Shown: one piece after another, positions 11,249 to 23,490 of the stretch
Position numbering within the stretch: the first letter of the stretch is position 1
Layout of the letters: every line of letters begins with the position of its first letter
NCBI GenBank assembly: GCA_039707655.1
Contig: CM077676.1
Span: 378,948,114 to 379,012,113, forward strand
Reading direction: 5' to 3'
DNA from: Elymus sibiricus
Lineage: Eukaryota > Streptophyta > Magnoliopsida > Poales > Poaceae
DNA: 64,000 bases
Notes under the pieces: generated by a model
What the model was told of the DNA's origin: nothing
What the model saw: the letters and a program-made list of their open reading frames with translations, nothing else
Databases searched by the model: none
Program-made: the position numbers and the translations under genes

Positions 11249-12430
11249 AGAGGCATGGGTGGTGGTGGTTGACATGGTCCCTCTGCCAATTTGCAGCTGG
11301 GAATAGTAAGTACATTACATTGTCCTCCCAGAATTGGGTGGCCTTCATTATTGTCATGTGGTAATAGCAATAAGCTGGAGCCATTTCTTTGCCTTCCAAT
11401 GTAACAATAAGGAGCAAAGCTGCTTCAGCAATCAGGCAGTCACCGATTCACCGTTGCTAGTGTAAATTTGTACTAACTGATATTTATTTATAGTCGTCGT
11501 CGTTCGTTTCTTTTTGTAAAGTAAACAATGTTGATATTGCATATGGGATCCGAGGCTGGTATACTCAACGCTTTGCACCAAAGAGAATAAAATTGTTGAG
11601 ATTGTTGCTTTTGCGTCAAGTATGGTGGCCCCCTCCGCGATGTGCATAATTGATAGTATTTTCTTTTTCCTTTTTTGTAAAGTTTGTGGGATATTTATGC
11701 GTTCCAAACTATGATTTTCTTGGCCGTTTTGCTGCTTAATAAGATGGCGAGGGAGGGAGATGTGGCTGTGCCCTGCCCATAGAAAAGAGCTGGACCTTTT
11801 CTTGATAAAGAATAGGGAAAGCTGGATGAGGACCATGCGTGCTGTGCTTGCCATTGCCATTGCCCCCCTTTCTAGATTATATAGATTCTTATAAAGCAGC
11901 AGCCTCTTGAGTCCACACGATCGGATCACCATTTTGCCCCCTAAAGGAAAAAGAGATCGCCGCTGTACCTTCTTTAATATTTGCACACAGACTCGGCGGT
12001 GGTACACGTGTTATGAATTTTGGGATTTTGCCGTCCAGAAATGCTGGCAAGCATTGGAAGCAATAATAATAATTGAGCTAATGAAGAGACGAATCATGGC
12101 AAAGATAGTCGTGCACGATTGCCAGACTGGATAGTTGTCAGCATTTTGGAAACAATAATTGTCCCTGAACCAGGCAAACCCATGTCGTACAACATACTAC
12201 ATAAATCAATCAATCAATCAAGAGAAATAAAGAAAGGAAAACTTCTTAATTTTCTACCTATTGCAAAAAAAATGGCAAAACACGAAACGAAGAGAATAAC
12301 AGAAGGAAAAAAAACTTATTAAAAAAGGGAGGAGAATAATAAAAAATAAAGAGAAAACAAAGAATGCAGGGCGACCTAGAGCGGCACGGGCCGAGGCAGG
12401 CCCTTAGGAGGAGCCCAGGAACGGCCCGGT
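11249..12430. other. USP 3' UTR and intergenic stretch to eIF4A
   Basis: The first part should be the USP 3' UTR; I could not fix one poly(A) site. The rest has moderate AT content. A 191-codon reverse-strand open frame at 11432-12007 shows no domain or splice logic and is not called. From 12360 the sequence turns GC-rich and promoter-like. Confidence 0.5.
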
Positions 12431-12439
12431 GAGGGGCAG

Positions 12440-12447
12440 AAACCCTA
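12440..12447 (+). promoter_or_regulatory. Telo-box in the eIF4A promoter/5' leader
   Basis: AAACCCTA is the telo-box found near transcription starts of plant translation-machinery genes. Related CAAACCCTC motifs follow at about 12519 and 12619. It lies just upstream of, or in, the inferred leader exon. The functional link is known for the class; for this gene it is inference. Confidence 0.5.
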
Positions 12448-12662
12448 CCCCCTCCCGTCCTCGCCTCGCTCCACTACGCCCCCAGGGACCCCTTAAAAGG
12501 CGGCTCTCCCCGCCGCCGCCCAAACCCTCTGTTTTTCTCTCTCCTGCCAATCCCCTCATCGCCTCCGCTCCCACGCCGCCGAATCCGAGACCTGATCTCG
12601 GATTCACCGCAGCGCGACCAAACCCTCAGGCGATCCGCGGCACCTCCTCCCCGACGCTTCAG

Positions 12663-13576
12663 GTCCAACCCCATCTCCCTCCCTCTCCCCCGGTGCCGTG
12701 TCTCGCTTCTCTTCGTCGCCGTCGCCGCCGCCGCCGCCGCGCCGGTCCGATCTGTGCGTGCGGGTGCTTTTCGGCCGGTTGGGCGGATCTGGGTCGGTCT
12801 GGGGCTGGATCTGAGTCGGTTCGGTGGGGGAAGCTAGGTTTTCTGCGGCGGAGGCCGCGGTTTTAGGGTTATGGTGTTTGTTGACGATGATATGGGTTGT
12901 CTGCGGTCGATAGGATCGGTGGCTTTTGTGTTTTTGAGCCCCTGTTTCGGCTGATGATATGCTTTTGTTATGCAGGATTCTGTCTGTGCTGGTCGCGATG
13001 CGCTTTAGCTGTTGTGTTAGGGATTAGTTAGTCCCCTGTGCAAATAGCTTGTGTACATAGCTGTCTACGGCTTAGTGGTGCTGTTCTGTGTTTTGATGCT
13101 CAGGTAGCTGGATGAGCTTCGTATGCTAGTAGTGGCTGTATGCTGAAATTGTGTGTGGTAGCTGTGAGGACAGTTCTCGTTGGCAAGCTCTGTCTAGTTA
13201 TATTGAGCACAAGAGGAAATAGTTGTATTTAGTTATTTTACTGTTTGCTCTCTTATACAATCTAAAAGGAAGTGTCAAAGGGCAGGTTTTTGAGCTGTGT
13301 CTCTCATTTGTAATGGATCTCTCTGCACACCAATTCTGGTCTGGGTCGTATAAGTTTGCATTGGATTCAATGGTATTAATTGGGGTCTGTGTAGACTTGT
13401 CCATACTCAGAATGAGTTATATGGTTTAGTATCTCCTTTCCGTCTTGTTGATGTTATCGTCGTACACTACAATGCATTTTCCACTTTCCTGTTGTTAACT
13501 AAGCTTCTACATGTTTTGTTGCACCTCTCTTTTCACATTTATTGTTTGAGCTAACATAAGTTATTTCCCGCTACAG
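12663..13576 (+). other. Probable 5'-UTR intron of eIF4A
   Basis: A GC-rich leader ending CTTCAG is followed by GT at 12663. A CTACAG acceptor ends at 13576, two bases before the start codon. The interval is T-rich with no conserved frame, as expected of a leader intron of plant eIF4A genes. The donor choice is an inference; others are possible. Confidence 0.6.
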
Positions 13577-13578
13577 CC

Positions 13579-15423
13579 ATGGCAGGAATGGCACCTGAAG
13601 GTTCCCAGTTTGACGCTAAGAACTATGATTCTAAGATGCAGGAGCTGCTGTGAGTATTCTTAATTTGATGTTCTTTCATTTTATAGCTACTCATTGTTAT
13701 GAGCTGCTTGCGACTTAACTAAGTTGCAACCTTGTTTTTGCTGTTTGATTTGTGTATTACCTTCTTACCCATACTCCTTAAATCTTATACAGGAGCCAAG
13801 GTGAGACTGAGGAGTTCTTCACGTCCTATGATGAAGTTCATGAGAGCTTTGATGACATGGGTCTCCAAGAGAACCTCCTCAGAGGAATTTATGCTTATGG
13901 TACTGTGCCTTCTGTGTTTTATTGTTTTGTCCTACATCATTGGTATTCTTCGTATCTCATGACTGTTGTTTGTTCTGTCTACAGGTTTTGAGAAGCCTTC
14001 GGCCATCCAACAAAGGGGAATCGTTCCTTTCTGCAAGGGGCTTGATGTTATCCAGCAGGCACAATCTGGAACAGGAAAGACTGCTACCTTCTGCTCTGGA
14101 ATCCTTCAACAGCTTGACTATGGTTTGGTTGAGTGCCAGGCCTTGGTCCTTGCTCCCACCCGTGAGCTTGCACAGCAAATTGAGAAGGTCATGCGTGCAC
14201 TTGGTGACTACTTGGGTGTGAAGGTTCATGCATGTGTTGGAGGAACTTCAGTTCGTGAGGACCAAAGGATTCTTGCAAGTGGAGTGCATGTCGTTGTTGG
14301 TACTCCTGGTCGTGTGTTTGACATGCTCCGTAGGCAGTCTCTGCGCCCTGACAACATCAAGATGTTTGTCCTCGATGAAGCTGATGAGATGCTTTCCCGT
14401 GGTTTCAAGGATCAGGTCAACACTCTTTATGTTCTTCATCTATTGTATTTTGCATCTGGAAGAGTGCACATTTTATTGATCTGACACCATCATTCCAACT
14501 AATTTAAGTGAAAAGAGGCATGAAGTTAATATTCAGTATTATGTAGAAGTTTTCTATGCATGTTGATATCTATAAACGCTCTCTTGGATAATCCAAGGCA
14601 TCATCACTAGTCAGGAATAAGTCTGGCAAGTTTTAAGTTATAAAGTATGTTAAGTTTAACAAGCTGCATATGATCTGTTTTTGTAAAATTTCATTGTCTA
14701 AGCTATGGTACCTGTTGTTTTATCTTGTTCAATTTTCTGGTTCATATTTTACTGTGGGTATTGATCTCCATTTTGTTATATTTGCAGATTTATGACATCT
14801 TCCAGCTGCTCCCAGGGAAGATTCAAGTTGGTGTCTTCTCTGCTACCATGCCCCCTGAAGCCCTTGAGATTACCCGCAAGTTCATGAACAAGCCTGTGAG
14901 GATCCTTGTTAAGAGGGATGAGCTCACCCTTGAGGGTATCAAGCAGTTCTATGTCAATGTGGAGAAGGAAGAGTGGAAGCTCGACACACTGTGTGACCTG
15001 TACGAGACTCTCGCCATCACCCAGAGTGTCATCTTCGTGAACACCCGCCGCAAGGTGGACTGGCTCACAGACAAGATGAGGGGCAGGGACCACACCGTTT
15101 CCGCTACTCACGGAGACATGGACCAGAACACTAGGGACATCATCATGAGGGAGTTCAGATCAGGTTCTTCACGTGTGCTCATCACCACTGACCTGCTTGC
15201 TCGTGGTATTGATGTCCAGCAAGTGTCCCTGGTCATCAACTATGACCTCCCGACCCAGCCAGAGAACTACCTGCATCGCATCGGTCGTAGTGGTCGGTTT
15301 GGAAGGAAGGGTGTGGCCATCAACTTTGTGACCCGTGAAGATGAGAGGATGCTGTTTGACATCCAGAAGTTCTACAACGTGGTGATTGAAGAGCTCCCAG
15401 CCAACGTTGCCGACCTTCTGTGA
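13579..15423 (+). CDS. eIF4A: Eukaryotic initiation factor 4A (DEAD-box RNA helicase)
   Basis: eIF4A is the ATP-dependent RNA helicase of the cytosolic eIF4F cap-binding complex; it unwinds 5'-UTR structure for 40S scanning. Coding exons are 13579-13649, 13793-13899, 13985-14415 and 14788-15423, all GT-AG with consistent phase, giving 414 residues, the usual plant length. Motifs: Walker A AQSGTGKT (85-92), PTRELA (117-122), DEAD (190-193), SAT (221-223), RGID in the second RecA domain and HRIGRSGR (366-373). The N-terminus [19 protein letters not shown] and the C-terminus ending ADLL are those of grass eIF4A. Start choice: first ATG after the inferred leader intron, with good context. No defect is visible. 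Two short shards matching this coding sequence occur about 18 kb downstream, near 33.7 kb. Confidence 0.97.
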
Positions 15424-15870
15424 TCGGGCGGGCTGTCGAGAACATATGGTAAGGGGGGTCCTGACAGGGCTTTGTTTTTGTTGAAATATCACCAGCTTTC
15501 TTGTCTGTGGGGAGGGGTTCAAGTGATAAATGGTCTGGGGTTCTACTTTAAAGTCGTGGTCGTGGACAATTTGGGATTTATTAAGCCATGTTTTGGGAAT
15601 TTTTGTAGTTGCTAGGCTGTGGTTCTATGTGCTGAGGAGGGAGGCGCCGCTGCTCATGTTGCTGTTGCTGGAGTCCTCACTTTATTTGTTAAGACTATGT
15701 AATGACCGAATGATGTTATTTGTTTGTGTCATCCTCGACTCTTTACCTACAGCATGTAATCCTGCAATCGGTACTAGTAATGCTATCGTTATTCTGGTGT
15801 ATCAGAGTAAAAACTGCTTGCTCCTTTTTTTAGCAATAACCTCTGCTTATTACTAGTTAAGTACGGAGTA
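15424..15870 (+). other. 3' UTR of eIF4A and immediate downstream DNA
   Basis: T/G-rich sequence follows the TGA stop. No perfect AATAAA is obvious; plant near-upstream elements are degenerate, so the 3' end is uncertain. Confidence 0.4.
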
Positions 15871-16351
15871 GTTATCTACTTGTGATCGGTTGCAGATCTA
15901 GGTTGCCGTCTTATTGGGGGGCATCAGGATTTGGCATCTGCAATATTTTCTGTAATTCCGGTATCGTTGCCTGTACTGAGTGAAACTAAGATACTGGGTT
16001 ACCTGCAAATCCTGTCAGTGCAACTTGAAAATTTGCATCCTCCCAGAGATTGGGAATTAGTGCTGAACAGAGATTAGTGAAATCTGGATGGACATCGGTC
16101 GCGCCCGCTTAAACTAGCTCATGAGCTCTAGCACTTGGGGGACTGCCAAATTCAACGGAAGTATAAAATCAACAAGTTCGGAGGCCAGATCGCAGCAAAA
16201 GCACCAGCGTTGCGGATCCCCAGCAAAACCAGTCGCCAGTTCTAGCAAAAATTGTCGCCAGTCTCAGCAAAATACATCACCTATCACAACAAAAAGCACC
16301 ACCGTGTTGTCCCTTGGGTGTTTAACCAAGCTGATCCCTTTAGCATAATAA
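15871..16351. other. Intergenic stretch with short AGCAAAA-type repeats
   Basis: No gene is recognised. From about 16190 to 16300 the motif (C)AGCAAAA recurs at irregular spacing. The same kind of CAAAA-rich repeat appears in the GC-rich block near 37.7-38.2 kb, which suggests a transposon remnant. Confidence 0.35.
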
Positions 16352-16515
16352 GGCCCTGTTTGTATTGACGTTTTTTTCCTTTGGACACACCTGTAAAAAA
16401 TATACACGTCTCCATCCACCCGTTTTGTTTCCAATCGGAAAACACTTGTGTCGAGTAAGTTACACCTGTAAATTTAATACCTCTGTATTATGTTACACCC
16501 ATACCAAGCGCGGCC
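16352..16515. mobile_element. Tourist-like MITE (PIF/Harbinger)
   Basis: The left end is GGCCCTGTTTGTATTG and the right end on the reverse strand is GGCCGCGCTTGGTATG. TAA flanks the element at 16349-16351 and 16516-16518. The 164-bp size and TAA/TTA duplication fit Tourist; the termini are imperfect. Confidence 0.68.
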
Positions 16516-16518
16516 TAA

Positions 16519-18480
16519 GGGGTAAGAGTTTGACGGCGTGCCAATCATCGTCATTGGCCACCTGGAATGCGAGGATGTAATATGTTACCCAAAATCTTAG
16601 GGCTCACTTCCGTCGTACTTGTCCATCGTGTTTATCTTGAAACTGGGCAAAAACTTGTAGCGGACGATCTCGTCGATGAAGCATGCCGAATATGTCGCTA
16701 AGAGACCTACTGATGAGGCCGGCCATGCATGGTCCAGGCTGGCCGCGCGGTCACTTTTTGTCGAAAGCTGGTCGGTTTGGATCCCGAGCATTTTGGAGCA
16801 ACCGATGTGCACGCTGGTGCTCGGTTTCTCTCACGGAAGGGTCGTGTGGTACGTCGGGCCGTAGGGCCAGCCCCCGATTCGCCTTGGGCTGATATATTAG
16901 ACGTGGAGACACGTCATAGGTGTTTGGCCCGTGAGGATCCCAGTCGCGGCTGTCTGACTTGCGGGTTCGGGATGAGGTTGTGCTGCCCACGTCACCGGTT
17001 GTCCCGGTGTGACTCTTGAATAGGGCCTAATTATCCCGCTGGATCATCTCCGTCTTCAGATACTCCATCCCTTGCTCGAACCTCCGCTTGTCCGAATTTC
17101 CTTTTGGGAACTGTGTCATGATCAGGGCTCCTACCGCTGCCTACATATTCTTGGCCATAGTGCGATAGGACCGTGGGCCTGGATCAACGGCGTTCATGAG
17201 TGCCTCTTTCACCCTTCTACTTTTCATGGCTAGGGAGGCCTTGTCCTCTGACGGCATGGCCTTTCCGATGGGATGGCGAGCCGGAACAACTCCTCGCGGC
17301 GTCCAAGCCCGCTGCCCTCCTCTCCAAGCGTCTCTTCTCCTTGGAAACCTTGGCGAGAGCCGACAAGACTTGGACTGCGACTTGCTCCTCGTCTTCTAGG
17401 ATCGCTCCATCAAGCGCTTCAATATCCCTATCACTGAATTCTGACACCTCGTCGCTTTCCTACTGGCTCGGATATGGCGTGTCTACCATGTAGCAGGACT
17501 GGACCGAGGTCGTCTGCCACGTGCGGAGAGGCACCACGGTTGGCTGTCAGTCGACTCGCCCAGCTCCTCATCACGACCATCCAACTCCTCATTCGCCTCG
17601 AGGATGGTGGTGAGATCTTCAACGTTGGCAATTAAGTGGGTTGTGGGTGGGTAAAAAATTTTGACATGCTGCTCCTGGGCCCAACATGACGTCAAGCCTT
17701 GGAGAAGAAGCTCGCCGCGTGAATCCACAATGTACTTTAGATTGCTGAATCAAACAACCCATCCTCGGGCGTAGCTCTTGACTTGGACAAAGCGGCCGGT
17801 CAAGTCGGCGACAAAGGTCATGGCGCCGAAAACGAAGATCTGACCCGACATGTAGATTGTGTCTTCGTGAACTGGCGATCCCATCTGATCACTGAGTTCA
17901 CCACGCAAGACCTGCATGGCCACCACTGTCAGAGCTTATTCCGAAAGATCCCTCGACAGGGTATCCCTGTGAGGTGAGTAAATCGGAGGGGAAGCATGAG
18001 ACAGATTTACCCAGGTTCAGGCCCTCCTTACGAGGTAAAACCCTATTGCAATTAGGGTGTACAAAGTACATGTATTACTCGAGGGATTGTATGTTGTCTA
18101 TCGACTAGCTTGGCCCCAGCTTATATAAGATATCAGGGCCCCTAGGGTTACATGGACCTAGTCGGCTATGTCGGTGGAGGGGAGTCCTCTATGGCTCTGG
18201 CTTCCTTATCTTGAGAAACAAGGCTTCAAGAGCTTTCCTTCTATAAGTCCCATGAGCTGGCATGACGGCCCAGGGCGAAAACCGGCCTTGGAGGCCTCGG
18301 GCCGGCCTACTCAGGCCGACAACCAGAGAGGTGAGGCACCCCTTGGCCGTAACACCATCACAACCTGTGTTGAAGCCATTGCTTGTCACGAGGATCTGTG
18401 TTTGTTACAGGATCTTCAAGTGAGCGTGATAGTGGTCGCCTCGGGTTGCATTGGCACAGTGTAGGACATCCATGAGGGAA
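16519..18480 (-). mobile_element. Decayed LTR-retrotransposon remnant, probably reverse orientation
   Basis: No intact ORF is present. The region has moderately GC-rich sequence with many interrupted frames. Around 17990-18130 it carries the phrase ACAGATTTACCCAGGTTCAG, a CGAGGTAAAACCCTA block and GCTTATATAAGATATCAGGG, which resemble LTR sequence of Triticeae Gypsy elements read in reverse. No matching second LTR or TSD was found, so boundaries and family are tentative. Confidence 0.4.
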
Positions 18481-18485
18481 AAGGA

Positions 18486-18676
18486 GGTCAACATGCACTG
18501 ATCATCAAGGAAATTAGAGCTATGAAAGATGGTGCAGGGGCAACCCTCTTCCGCCATGAACGTCGTGAGTCAAATGTGGATGCTCACAATATAGCAAAAA
18601 ACACTCTAGTTTTATCACCAGGTAGGCATGTCTAGTTGCTTGAGCCCTCAGGCTATGTAAACTCTATGGTTGATTA
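18486..18676 (+). pseudogene. RNase H-like (RVT_3) C-terminal fragment
   Basis: One frame reads ALIIKEIRAMKDG, then FRHERRESNVDAHNIAKN and LSPGRHV, a stop, LLEPSGYVNSMVD and a terminal stop. This matches the end of the plant RNase H/RVT_3 domain found in LINE-type elements and related host proteins, where GRHVWL is usual. The invariant tryptophan codon is TAG here. An AATAAA-like GATTAATAAAGC and an A-run follow at about 18675-18705, as at the 3' end of a transcript or LINE. The 5' part is missing, so it is a truncated copy. Confidence 0.6.
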
Positions 18677-19034
18677 ATAAAGCTCGGGTGTGTTATTAAA
18701 AAAAATGTTTTGGAGCATTTTTTTTGCCTAGACCTCCACGTATGTCATTCCTTCACGAAACTTTGCACGCATGTGAAACATACATCAATGTTTGTTGCCA
18801 AAAAAATTCATATTTTTTTACCATTTTTTCTTACTGTTCCAAAGGGTGCATGTGAGCTCGTGCTCACAAACTCCATGTCCAACTCTAACAAATCACCTCT
18901 CAGGTTGCAAAAAAAAAAAAAAACCCTTCATATTGATTTCTTCCTCCGCGAATTAAGTGTTCCAAATAGTAGACAACTCTACATTTGGTGTTATAGGAAT
19001 GATAATAGATGGAGTACATCTCTTTAGAATACTA
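18677..19034. other. Intergenic stretch, no gene seen
   Basis: The stretch is AT-rich with a 14-base A-run near 18909-18922. No coding or terminal-repeat signal was seen up to the Helitron-like terminus. Confidence 0.45.
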
Positions 19035-21088
19035 CTAGCAAAGGAGCCCATGTGTTGCAACGGGGTAATAAAATTATGGTCTTCAAATCGAGTGACCAAT
19101 AACATAATACCTATAATGATTACAAATAATATACAAACCCGTTGTTAATTCCAATCAATAAAAGAGATGTTTGTTGCACTTAATAATTAGACATGCCAAT
19201 ATAATACATTTAGTTGATGGACTACATGACCCAAGCTTATAGACCCGTTGTCATGAACCAAAATGAATCAAACAGATTAAGTGATATGTATAAGGTCAAT
19301 TAAACCATTGAGAGTGGCAACTACAAGCTCAACGCGCCACGAGGCTTATGTTCTTTTATTGCAGACATTTGTGGATACTAACATCATTAAGTCATCATTA
19401 TCAGGGGTAGTAGTGCATAGTCTTCTTCATAGATTGTGATTTGTGAAATACTCTCGCAGTACATTGTCTTGTTACACCGTCCTTTGTCGTCATCAAGTCC
19501 TAATCGGAAGCATGTTCAGCTGATAAGAACTCTACCAAAAAAGTAATGGCAATCAAGGTGGCATTGCATGCTCATAAATCACACATACAGTTGGCCTCTC
19601 CTCACAAATATGCAAGACACGGAAAACAAGTGCTATCGTTAATTGACTACTGGATAGTTTTGATACAATAAATCAGTATAAAAAAACACAGGCAAGTGGA
19701 GAAAATATGAACCGATGCTGTTGCTCCTCCTCACTAACCTTGGTGAATTGGCTGTCCTCATTTAGATTTCCCAAGGTCTTTTGATGGCCCTTTTGGTGCA
19801 CCAACTCAAAATTACAAGAAGTACGGCATCCTTCTGCTTATCGGTCTCGGAATTGGTGCAACTCGTTTTGTCAGCATACTGAAGGATGTCCTGAACAACA
19901 TAAATAAAGTCCAATAAAGTAAGTAACATAATCACTGAAAGTTGTTTCTCATACATGAGTACAGATGCACAATGCCTAAAATGAATTAGATTCATTCAAC
20001 AGGAGCAGCAAAGCATGCATGACGAGGAGTCAGCAGCACCTTCAAGGGCAACCGGCCAAGCCGAGCCTACTTGTATTGGGTTACCAGGGAACAAGCGGCT
20101 CGTTTGAATGGTTCAAAGGTGCCATAACTCATAGGTGAAGTTGCTGAACGTAATAACGGTGTACTAGTCAACCGTAACAGTTTCAGATACACCATGGTTG
20201 CCTGCAAAAAGTTTCAGATACACCATGGTTAATTGCTTCCTTTCCTGACTGCTACTTCACTGATCCGCACACACTTTGCAAGGCCAAACTGAAGAAAGGT
20301 TAGTCACATTTGGCTGCGCACCTGATCAAAATCTAAGTGACGAATCCCACTTTACATTACAAAGACACTGTATACTAAGATGGCGCCGCATAAGTCTGCA
20401 GGTGTTTTCTACTGTGGATCTACCACTCTAACAAAAATACTCACGGATCTTGCAGTAGAATTCAGCCACACGACAACAACACGGTTCAGGTTCAGTCAGC
20501 CACAAGCCCACAAGGAGAACTTCTAACTTCTGAGTTCAGGCCAACAAGAAATTTGGTAGCATCGGGTAACAGTTCTAGGAGCTCTGCAGGTGCCATCAGG
20601 AGCAGGGGAGAGGCGGCTGTAGCGACGTATCCCGGCCGGATCCGTGCGTGTTGGAGGCCGGGAAGGTGATCGGATCGGATCTAGATTCTAGAGTCCGTGG
20701 AGGAGACTTGCTCGGATACACGGCCTTGCCGGACACGGACTCCCATGAACCGCCCTCCTTTTGCCACAAAAATAGGCCTCGAGCTCTCTACGGAAGCATC
20801 CAATCTCCCGATCGTACAATCTCGCCGTTCTACCAACTCCGCCGGCCGCCCGTGCTCCATACGCTGTCGTACAATCTCGCCGTTCTACCAACATCGCCGG
20901 ACCGCCGTGCTCCACCTGAGGTACGCCTGATATCATGCCAAGCTAAATTCTGTCCTGTCGATTCGTGAAGACATGATCTTTCTGTGTGTCTGCACTCTGC
21001 AACCATAGCTGCCATCGTCCGTATACGGGCAGTCTGCACTCTGTAAGCCTGATAGATTAGCGACAAAGTAGGTTAAGCTATATAGAGA
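19035..21088 (-). mobile_element. Possible Helitron, 3' terminus at 19035, other end uncertain
   Basis: Read on the reverse strand, a CCCGTTGCAACACATGGG hairpin lies about a dozen bases before CTAG at 19035-19038. The next base on that strand is T (A at 19034). This is the hairpin-CTRR-T 3' end of grass Helitrons. A possible 5' end of the form TCTCTATATAGC lies at 21077-21088 on the reverse strand, but the flanking base does not fit well. The interior has no helicase; it is low-complexity and non-coding apart from a GC-rich exon-like piece near 20.6-20.9 kb. Confidence 0.45.
20812..20920. repeat. Tandem duplication of about 56 bp in a GC-rich exon-like piece
   Basis: CGTACAATCTCGCCGTTCTA followed by CCAAC, GCCGG and CCGTGCTCCA occurs twice, at about 20813 and 20869. 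Short overlapping ORFs here have no recognised domain. It may be a captured gene fragment in the putative Helitron. Confidence 0.7.
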
Positions 21089-21308
21089 ATAAGTATTTTT
21101 CACAAATGGTAAATCTACTGAACAAACTCCTGTCTTATCCCCATCGTCTGTCTTAAGGCTAATCTATTCATGGTTAGTTTTCCTTCCTGTACGAAGGTCA
21201 TCTTTTTTCGTATATTTTTTCTTCCCTTTCCTTTACAGTAACATAGACCATGCTCGCATTGTCGCAACTTGCAATTAGTTCCAGATTTGTTCGTGGGTAT
21301 CATTCGAG

Positions 21309-23473
21309 TGTAGGAGATATGCCCTAGAGGCAGTAATAACAGTTATTTTGTATCTCCGAGTTTGTAATGAATGTTTATGTTTCATGCTATAACTACAATG
21401 ATTCTCGAGTCTACAATAACCACGAGGCTCGGAGGGAAACTCATGTGCACGTGTGGTATAATAAACGGTAAATTGTATTCCTAGTCTTGCCTCTAAGACT
21501 GGCTCAAGTATTGCATGATGATCATGTTTTCCTGATCATGGGCATGTCTATGCCGGCAATTTTGAGGGCACAATGTTAGTAGAACACTTGTGTTGAATCG
21601 ACCTGAATTGATGTTATGCTATGAGATACATTCGTCAAAAGTTAATGGTAAATAACACAAAGATAGTTAATGTATGCATAATTCCTTAGACCATGAGAGT
21701 ATCGAGTTCCTTCGTACTTGCTTCGTGAACTTTGGAGTTTGTTAAACGTCATCCGTAAATGGGTGGCTATTACGGCGACTTACGGGTTCACGGAAAAGTA
21801 TGGCAAGAAACGAGATAGCTCAAGATTGGGATTTGCTCCTCCGACGATGGAGAGATATTCTCGGCCCCTCTCGGTGTTACGGTATCCATCATCGTCTGGC
21901 CAGACACTTTGTGATTTGATCACTGGGATGTCGGAACACGGAAACGAGAAAAGAGAACAAAACCGGTAACGAGGTAACTTGCATAGTGGACAAGTTGTTG
22001 ATCCACGGGGATGCAGAAAATCTCACCTCGGGTGTTTGTAATATATCGTGAAGCAACAGGAATAGCACACGGCAACTGGAGGTTCACTCGAATATTCATT
22101 CGTGTGGGTATAGGGGTCAATATGGGTGTCCACGGCTCCGATGTTGATCATTGATCGGAAAGTGTTCCGGGTCATGTCTACACTTCACCGAACCTATAGG
22201 GTCACACGCTTAAGGGTCATCTATCTGCTGAATACTAGACGGGGAGTCTGAGAGAAAATCACCGGAAAAGTTTCGGACGAAACGGAAACGTTCCGAAGAG
22301 AACACCGGAATAGTTTCGGTGAAACTGAAAAGTTGTTTCAGGGTATTCCATTAAGTCAAATTGGTTTCGGCACACGCCTGGAAATTCTTAGAGGATGCCA
22401 GAAGTGTTCTGGAAACTTCTAGGAATTTTCCGGGATAAAAACCGAAAATGTTCCGGAGCTGCCGGAACCGCTTTGGTTGCTTTTCGCTGAAGAAAAACAT
22501 TGTTCCGGAATTGTTTCGGAATGCGTTCAAAATTGTTTTAGTGGGTACTGAAATTATTCTAGGCACACGGAAATAATTTGGGATTTAACGGACGCAGAAA
22601 ATGTCTTCGTGAATAGTAAAAGTGCTTTATGGATATTTTTTGGAAAGCACCTTTTGGGATATTTTCCAAAAGGCTTCTAGAAGGACTTGTGAACCAAGGA
22701 AGCCCCCTCATGGGGGGCCCCCAAGAGTGGCCGGCCAAGGGAGGTGGGGCTCCTTGGAGCTCCACTTGCCATCCCTTTTAGCTTTATTCTTTTGTGAAAA
22801 GGCATAAAGTGTACTTTTGGGATTTTTGAAATGCCAACTTTACCCCTTGGCTTTCCTATAAATAGAGGTGAGGGGGATGCCCCAAAACTCATCCATGCTC
22901 TCATACACATGCCATGCTCGTCTGGCTCTCTCTCTCTCTCCCTCACAGCGAAATAGTTTCGTAGAGCCGAAAGGCTGTCTGGGTTTCGGCAGGAACTAGC
23001 TCTGGACGACGAAGCCCTGCCGGATAGCTGACACCGTATGTGTGCAACCCCGTAGAGAGATTGTAGTTTTGATCTTTTGCCCGAGGGGCTGTTCGAGTGT
23101 CCTCCCGAAGGGCTGTTCGAGTGTCCTCCCGAAGGGCTGTCCGAGTTACCGTTCGGGTTTCGGGTGTCCTCCCGAAGGGCTGTCCGAGTTTCCGATCGGG
23201 TTTCGAGGGTCCTCTCGAAGGGCTGTCCGCGACATCGTCCGAGGGACTGTCTGACCGCTTCCCGAAGGGCTGTCCGGCGAGGGAGTACATCCTTGTGGTT
23301 GGGAGGTTGTAAATCCTAGCTGCAGGGATCTGCACCGACGATCTACACCGACTCTTCTTCCGCTGCGTTTCGAGTCGGTACGGATCAGATCAAACCTTGT
23401 ATGCAGTCTCCATAGTGGTCCTGGGCGTGCTAGCTGTACCGAATTTTTTTGTTTTCTGTCGCGTTCCCCTACA
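21309..23473 (+). repeat. 5' LTR of the Copia element
   Basis: It is 2165 bp, TG...CA. TATAAATA at 22857-22864 is a likely Pol II TATA box. The U5 part carries a minisatellite (23075-23285). It matches the 3' LTR almost throughout; in the first 200 bp I count five substitutions. Its length differs by 24 bp net from the 3' LTR. Confidence 0.97.
23075..23285. repeat. LTR minisatellite with CCCGAAGGGCTGT core
   Basis: The core CC(C/T)CCCGAAGGGCTGTCCGA is repeated with spacers of roughly 24 to 45 bp. The copy in the 3' LTR (about 30560-30745) lacks one 24-bp unit ending GGCTGTTCGAGTGTCCTCC. The high GC content and ability of CCCGAAGGG-type cores to pair suggest structure in the RNA leader. Confidence 0.85.
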
Positions 23474-23474
23474 G

Positions 23475-23490
23475 TGGCATCATGAGCCGT
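23475..23490 (+). other. Primer-binding site (tRNA-Met type) of the Copia element
   Basis: TGGCATCATGAGCC starts one base after the 5' LTR. It resembles the TGGTATCAGAGC site complementary to initiator tRNA-Met used by plant Copia elements, with a 1-base difference and a 1-base insertion. Confidence 0.65.

Noticed and set aside
11432..12007. 191-codon reverse-strand ORF between USP and eIF4A
   Set aside because: Composition is not protein-like, no motif is visible, and it spans the USP 3' flank; likely chance.
23077..23285. CRISPR-like spaced repeat
   Set aside because: It is a minisatellite within a plant LTR, with similar non-unique spacers and a second copy in the other LTR.
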